A program made the translations under genes and the position numbers. This document shows positions 6,591-8,544 of a DNA stretch of 8,544 nucleotides, piece after piece (the stretch's first letter is position 1; each line of letters starts with the position of its first letter). Below the pieces are notes generated by a model that worked only from the letters and a program-made list of their open reading frames with translations, was not told the origin of the DNA and did no database searches. This DNA comes from an uncultured Pseudomonadota bacterium (GTDB lineage: Bacteria > Pseudomonadota > Gammaproteobacteria > Methylococcales > Methylomonadaceae). The stretch covers positions 1 to 8,544 of the forward strand of contig CAIZCB010000511.1 in NCBI GenBank assembly GCA_903931355.1, in the 5' to 3' direction.

Positions 6591-6635
6591 TAAAGTTATT
6601 ATTTCAGATAAATGACTTCTTAATTACCAGAAACA

Positions 6636-6663
6636 TTGATCAGTCTATGGCTGTTTATATATT
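6636..6663 (+). promoter_or_regulatory. Candidate promoter for sufCD at the right edge of the insert
   Basis: TTGATC (6636-6641, four of six) and TATATT (6658-6663, five of six) are 16 bp apart. Transcription would start around 6670, about 50 bases before sufC. AT-rich DNA gives such matches by chance, so confidence is low, but a promoter here would explain how sufC and sufD stay expressed behind the insert. Confidence 0.35.
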
Positions 6664-6722
6664 GTAATAATTAATGAATTTAAAAATATTAGGTTAAATC
6701 CGATTTTAAGGAATCAAAATAG

Positions 6723-7469
6723 ATGCTTAGCATAAAAAACCTCCACGCCTCCGTAGGCGATAAACCCATCCTTAAAGGCTTAACCCTCGACATCGCGCCG
6801 GGAGAAGTCCATGCCATCATGGGCCCTAACGGTGCTGGTAAAAGCACTTTATCCCATGTGCTTTCCGGTAAATCGGGTTATACCGTCACCGAAGGCAGTG
6901 TGACTTATAACGGTAAAGACTTGTTGGACATGGATCCTGAAATCCGCGCTCGTGAAGGGGTGTTTTTGGCGTTTCAATATCCGGTCGAAATTCCTGGCGT
7001 CAGCAATATCTATTTACTTAAAGCCGCCCTGAATGCGATGCGTAAGCATAAAGGTTTGCCAGAAGTTGATGCGATGGACTTTTTAACTTTGGTTAAAGAC
7101 AAAGTGAAACTGTTACAGATGGATGAAAAATTCCTCTATCGCGCGGTCAACGAAGGCTTTTCTGGCGGTGAGAAAAAGCGCAACGAGATTTTGCAAGCGG
7201 CAGTGTTGGAGCCGAATTTGTGCATTTTGGATGAAACCGATTCCGGCTTGGATATTGATGCTTTGCGGATTGTTTCGGAAGGGGTGAATTCTTTGCGTGC
7301 GGCTAATCGTTCATTTTTGATGATTACCCATTATCAACGCCTGTTGGATTACATCAAACCCGACGTGGTGCATGTATTGGCGGATGGTCGAATTGTTAAA
7401 TCCGGCGGCCCTGAGCTGGCTTTGGAGCTGGAAGAAAAAGGTTATAGCTGGGTAGAAGGACAAGTGTGA
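6723..7469 (+). CDS. sufC: SufC, ABC-type ATPase of the SufBCD complex
   Basis: A complete 248-residue SufC, the usual family length. All ABC ATPase motifs are present: Walker [10 protein letters not shown] (34-42), Q-loop glutamine in AFQYP (Q85), the SufC-type signature [10 protein letters not shown] (146-155), Walker B LCILDE (166-171) followed by the D-loop TDSGLD (172-177), and the switch histidine H203 in ITHYQRLL. SufC is soluble despite its resemblance to transporter ATPases; it drives conformational change in the SufB-SufD core to expose the cluster assembly site. AAGGA at 6708-6712 lies ten bases before the ATG and is a usable ribosome binding site within the AT-rich leader. The stop codon shares one base with the sufD start. 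Confidence 0.97.
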   Translation: MLSIKNLHASVGDKPILKGLTLDIAPGEVHAIMGPNGAGKSTLSHVLSGKSGYTVTEGSVTYNGKDLLDMDPEIRAREGVFLAFQYPVEIPGVSNIYLLKAALNAMRKHKGLPEVDAMDFLTLVKDKVKLLQMDEKFLYRAVNEGFSGGEKKRNEILQAAVLEPNLCILDETDSGLDIDALRIVSEGVNSLRAANRSFLMITHYQRLLDYIKPDVVHVLADGRIVKSGGPELALELEEKGYSWVEGQV

Positions 7470-8544
7470 TGAGTAACGATGCCTATTTAGCGGCTTATCC
7501 GGCGCTGGCAGAACGCTTGCCAGGACAAGACTTGGCTTGGTTACAGCAGTTTAGACAATCGGGCTTACAGGCGTTTGCCGATCACGGCTTTCCGAGTTTG
7601 CGTGATGAAGAATGGCGTTACACCAATCTGGCGGCGTTAAGCAAAACCCAGTTTGCCCCGACTGCGCTACAAACCGCAGCGGATGATTTATTGGCCGAAT
7701 ACCGCGTGGCTGATGCGGCGTTGTTGGTATTGGTCAACGGTCATTTTGTACCGGCATTATCGGATTTAGCTGATTTACCGGTTGGCGTGACAGTGTTAAG
7801 TCTGGCGCAGGCTTTGCAACAGCAAACGGCTAAAGTCGCTGATTATTTGGGCAAAGCGGTTGCTGAAACTGAGCATAGCTTGGTGGCGTTTAATAATGCT
7901 TGGTTTGCGGATGGTTTGTGGCTGGAAGTGGCGGCTAAACAAGTGTTGAGCAAGCCTTTGCAGATTTTGCATTTGGTGACTGAATCGACTGCACTAGCGG
8001 CAACGCGGCAGTTGGTGGTGGTTAATCAACAAGCCGAAGCGGAAATTATCGAAACTTTCGTCGGCAGCGTTGATAGCTATTTCACCGCTTGTGTGAACGA
8101 ATGTTTTGTTGAACAAAATGCCGATCTAACTTGGTACAAGCTGCAAGCCGAGGCCAGCAAAGCCCAGCATTTTGGCGGCACTTATGCCAAGCAAGCGCGT
8201 GACAGTCGTTTTAGCCATCACAATTTTGCCTTTGGCAGTTTGTTGGCGCGTAGTGATATTCACAGCGATTTGGATATTGCTTCCGAATGTAGTTTGAATG
8301 GTTTGTATCTGGCCGCGCAACGTCAGCATATTGATAATCACACCCGAATTAATCATTTAAAACCGCATGGTGTTAGTCGTGAGTTTTATAAAGGTGTGTT
8401 GGATCAAAAAGCGTGGGCGGTGTTTCAAGGTCGGGTGGTAGTGGCTGAAGATGCCCAGAAAACCGATTCGGAAATGAATAACCGCAATTTGCTGTTATCC
8501 AGCGATGCCGAAATTGACACCAAGCCGCAGTTGGAAATTTATGC
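7469..8544 (+). CDS. sufD: SufD, Fe-S cluster assembly scaffold partner (3' end outside window)
   Basis: The first 358 residues of SufD, open to the window edge; the family is commonly about 420-440 residues, so perhaps 60-80 are missing. The N-terminal helical domain has the characteristic EEWRYTN motif (47-53). The SufBD beta-helix core contains FSHHNFAFGSLLARSDI, the segment LKPHGVSREFYKGVLD (297-312), FQGRVVVAEDAQKTDSEMNN (319-338) and ends at KPQLEIY, just before the ADDVKCSHG-type stretch that holds the functionally important histidine (H360 in E. coli); that residue is not visible here. The ATG overlaps the sufC stop (TGATG), and AAGGA at 7456-7460 lies eight bases upstream, so tight co-translation is expected. 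sufS and a SufE/SufU-type gene would be expected further downstream. Confidence 0.96.
   Translation, partial: MSNDAYLAAYPALAERLPGQDLAWLQQFRQSGLQAFADHGFPSLRDEEWRYTNLAALSKTQFAPTALQTAADDLLAEYRVADAALLVLVNGHFVPALSDLADLPVGVTVLSLAQALQQQTAKVADYLGKAVAETEHSLVAFNNAWFADGLWLEVAAKQVLSKPLQILHLVTESTALAATRQLVVVNQQAEAEIIETFVGSVDSYFTACVNECFVEQNADLTWYKLQAEASKAQHFGGTYAKQARDSRFSHHNFAFGSLLARSDIHSDLDIASECSLNGLYLAAQRQHIDNHTRINHLKPHGVSREFYKGVLDQKAWAVFQGRVVVAEDAQKTDSEMNNRNLLLSSDAEIDTKPQLEIY

Larger units (their letters stand above)
5362..6722. other. AT-rich insert splitting sufB from sufC
   Basis: In SUF operons sufB and sufC are usually adjacent. Here about 1.36 kb lies between the sufB stop and the sufC start, visibly richer in A and T than the suf genes on both sides and with different codon choice (AAA, AAT, TTT, ATA frequent). 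It holds a DUF2971 gene, a palindromic repeat and an antitoxin-like remnant, all accessory-type contents. No transposase, integrase or clear target-site duplication was found at the edges, so the mechanism of acquisition is unknown. The flanking sufB and sufC genes are both complete. Confidence 0.7.

Noticed and set aside
8126..8356. Minus-strand 76-codon ORF inside sufD
   Set aside because: It is fully contained within conserved SufD coding sequence; no family resemblance.

Overview
The window reads as a chromosomal segment of a gammaproteobacterium of moderate GC content. Three things suggest this: a divergent mltD / yafS-like methyltransferase / rnhA neighbourhood that recalls the one in E. 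coli, an RNase HI whose catalytic residues fall at the E. coli positions, and a SUF iron-sulfur operon headed by an Rrf2-type regulator of the kind found in Xanthomonas and other gammaproteobacteria. I cannot assign a genus; a methanotroph or sulfur-oxidiser relative is only a guess.

Left part (1-2479). A lytic transglycosylase lipoprotein gene (mltD, its 3' end outside the window) runs leftward. Diverging from it across an 87-bp gap is a rightward run of three tightly packed genes: a YafS-like SAM methyltransferase, rnhA (8-bp overlap) and a small YhbQ-type GIY-YIG protein (3-bp gap).

Middle (2480-3450). A gene of unknown function encodes a secreted protein that looks like an outer-membrane beta-barrel. 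It has its own promoter, overlapped by a Fur-box-like sequence, and a hairpin follows its stop codon. Next comes the suf promoter, bracketed by a perfect 9-bp inverted repeat around an 11-bp tandem repeat, which is a likely operator.

Right part (3451-8544). The SUF operon runs sufR (Rrf2 regulator with three cysteines), sufB, [insert], sufC, sufD (cut by the window end). SufB, SufC and SufD form the scaffold/ATPase complex that builds Fe-S clusters. sufC and sufD overlap by one base.

The most unusual feature is the break between sufB and sufC. About 1.36 kb of visibly AT-richer DNA sits there. It carries an intact DUF2971 gene, a small folded palindromic repeat and a short ORF ending in a Phd/YefM-type antitoxin tail without its DNA-binding domain. 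Directly after that lies a possible trace of a decayed partner toxin. A candidate promoter at the right edge of the insert could restore transcription of sufCD. I see no transposase, integrase, CRISPR array, tRNA or rRNA gene.
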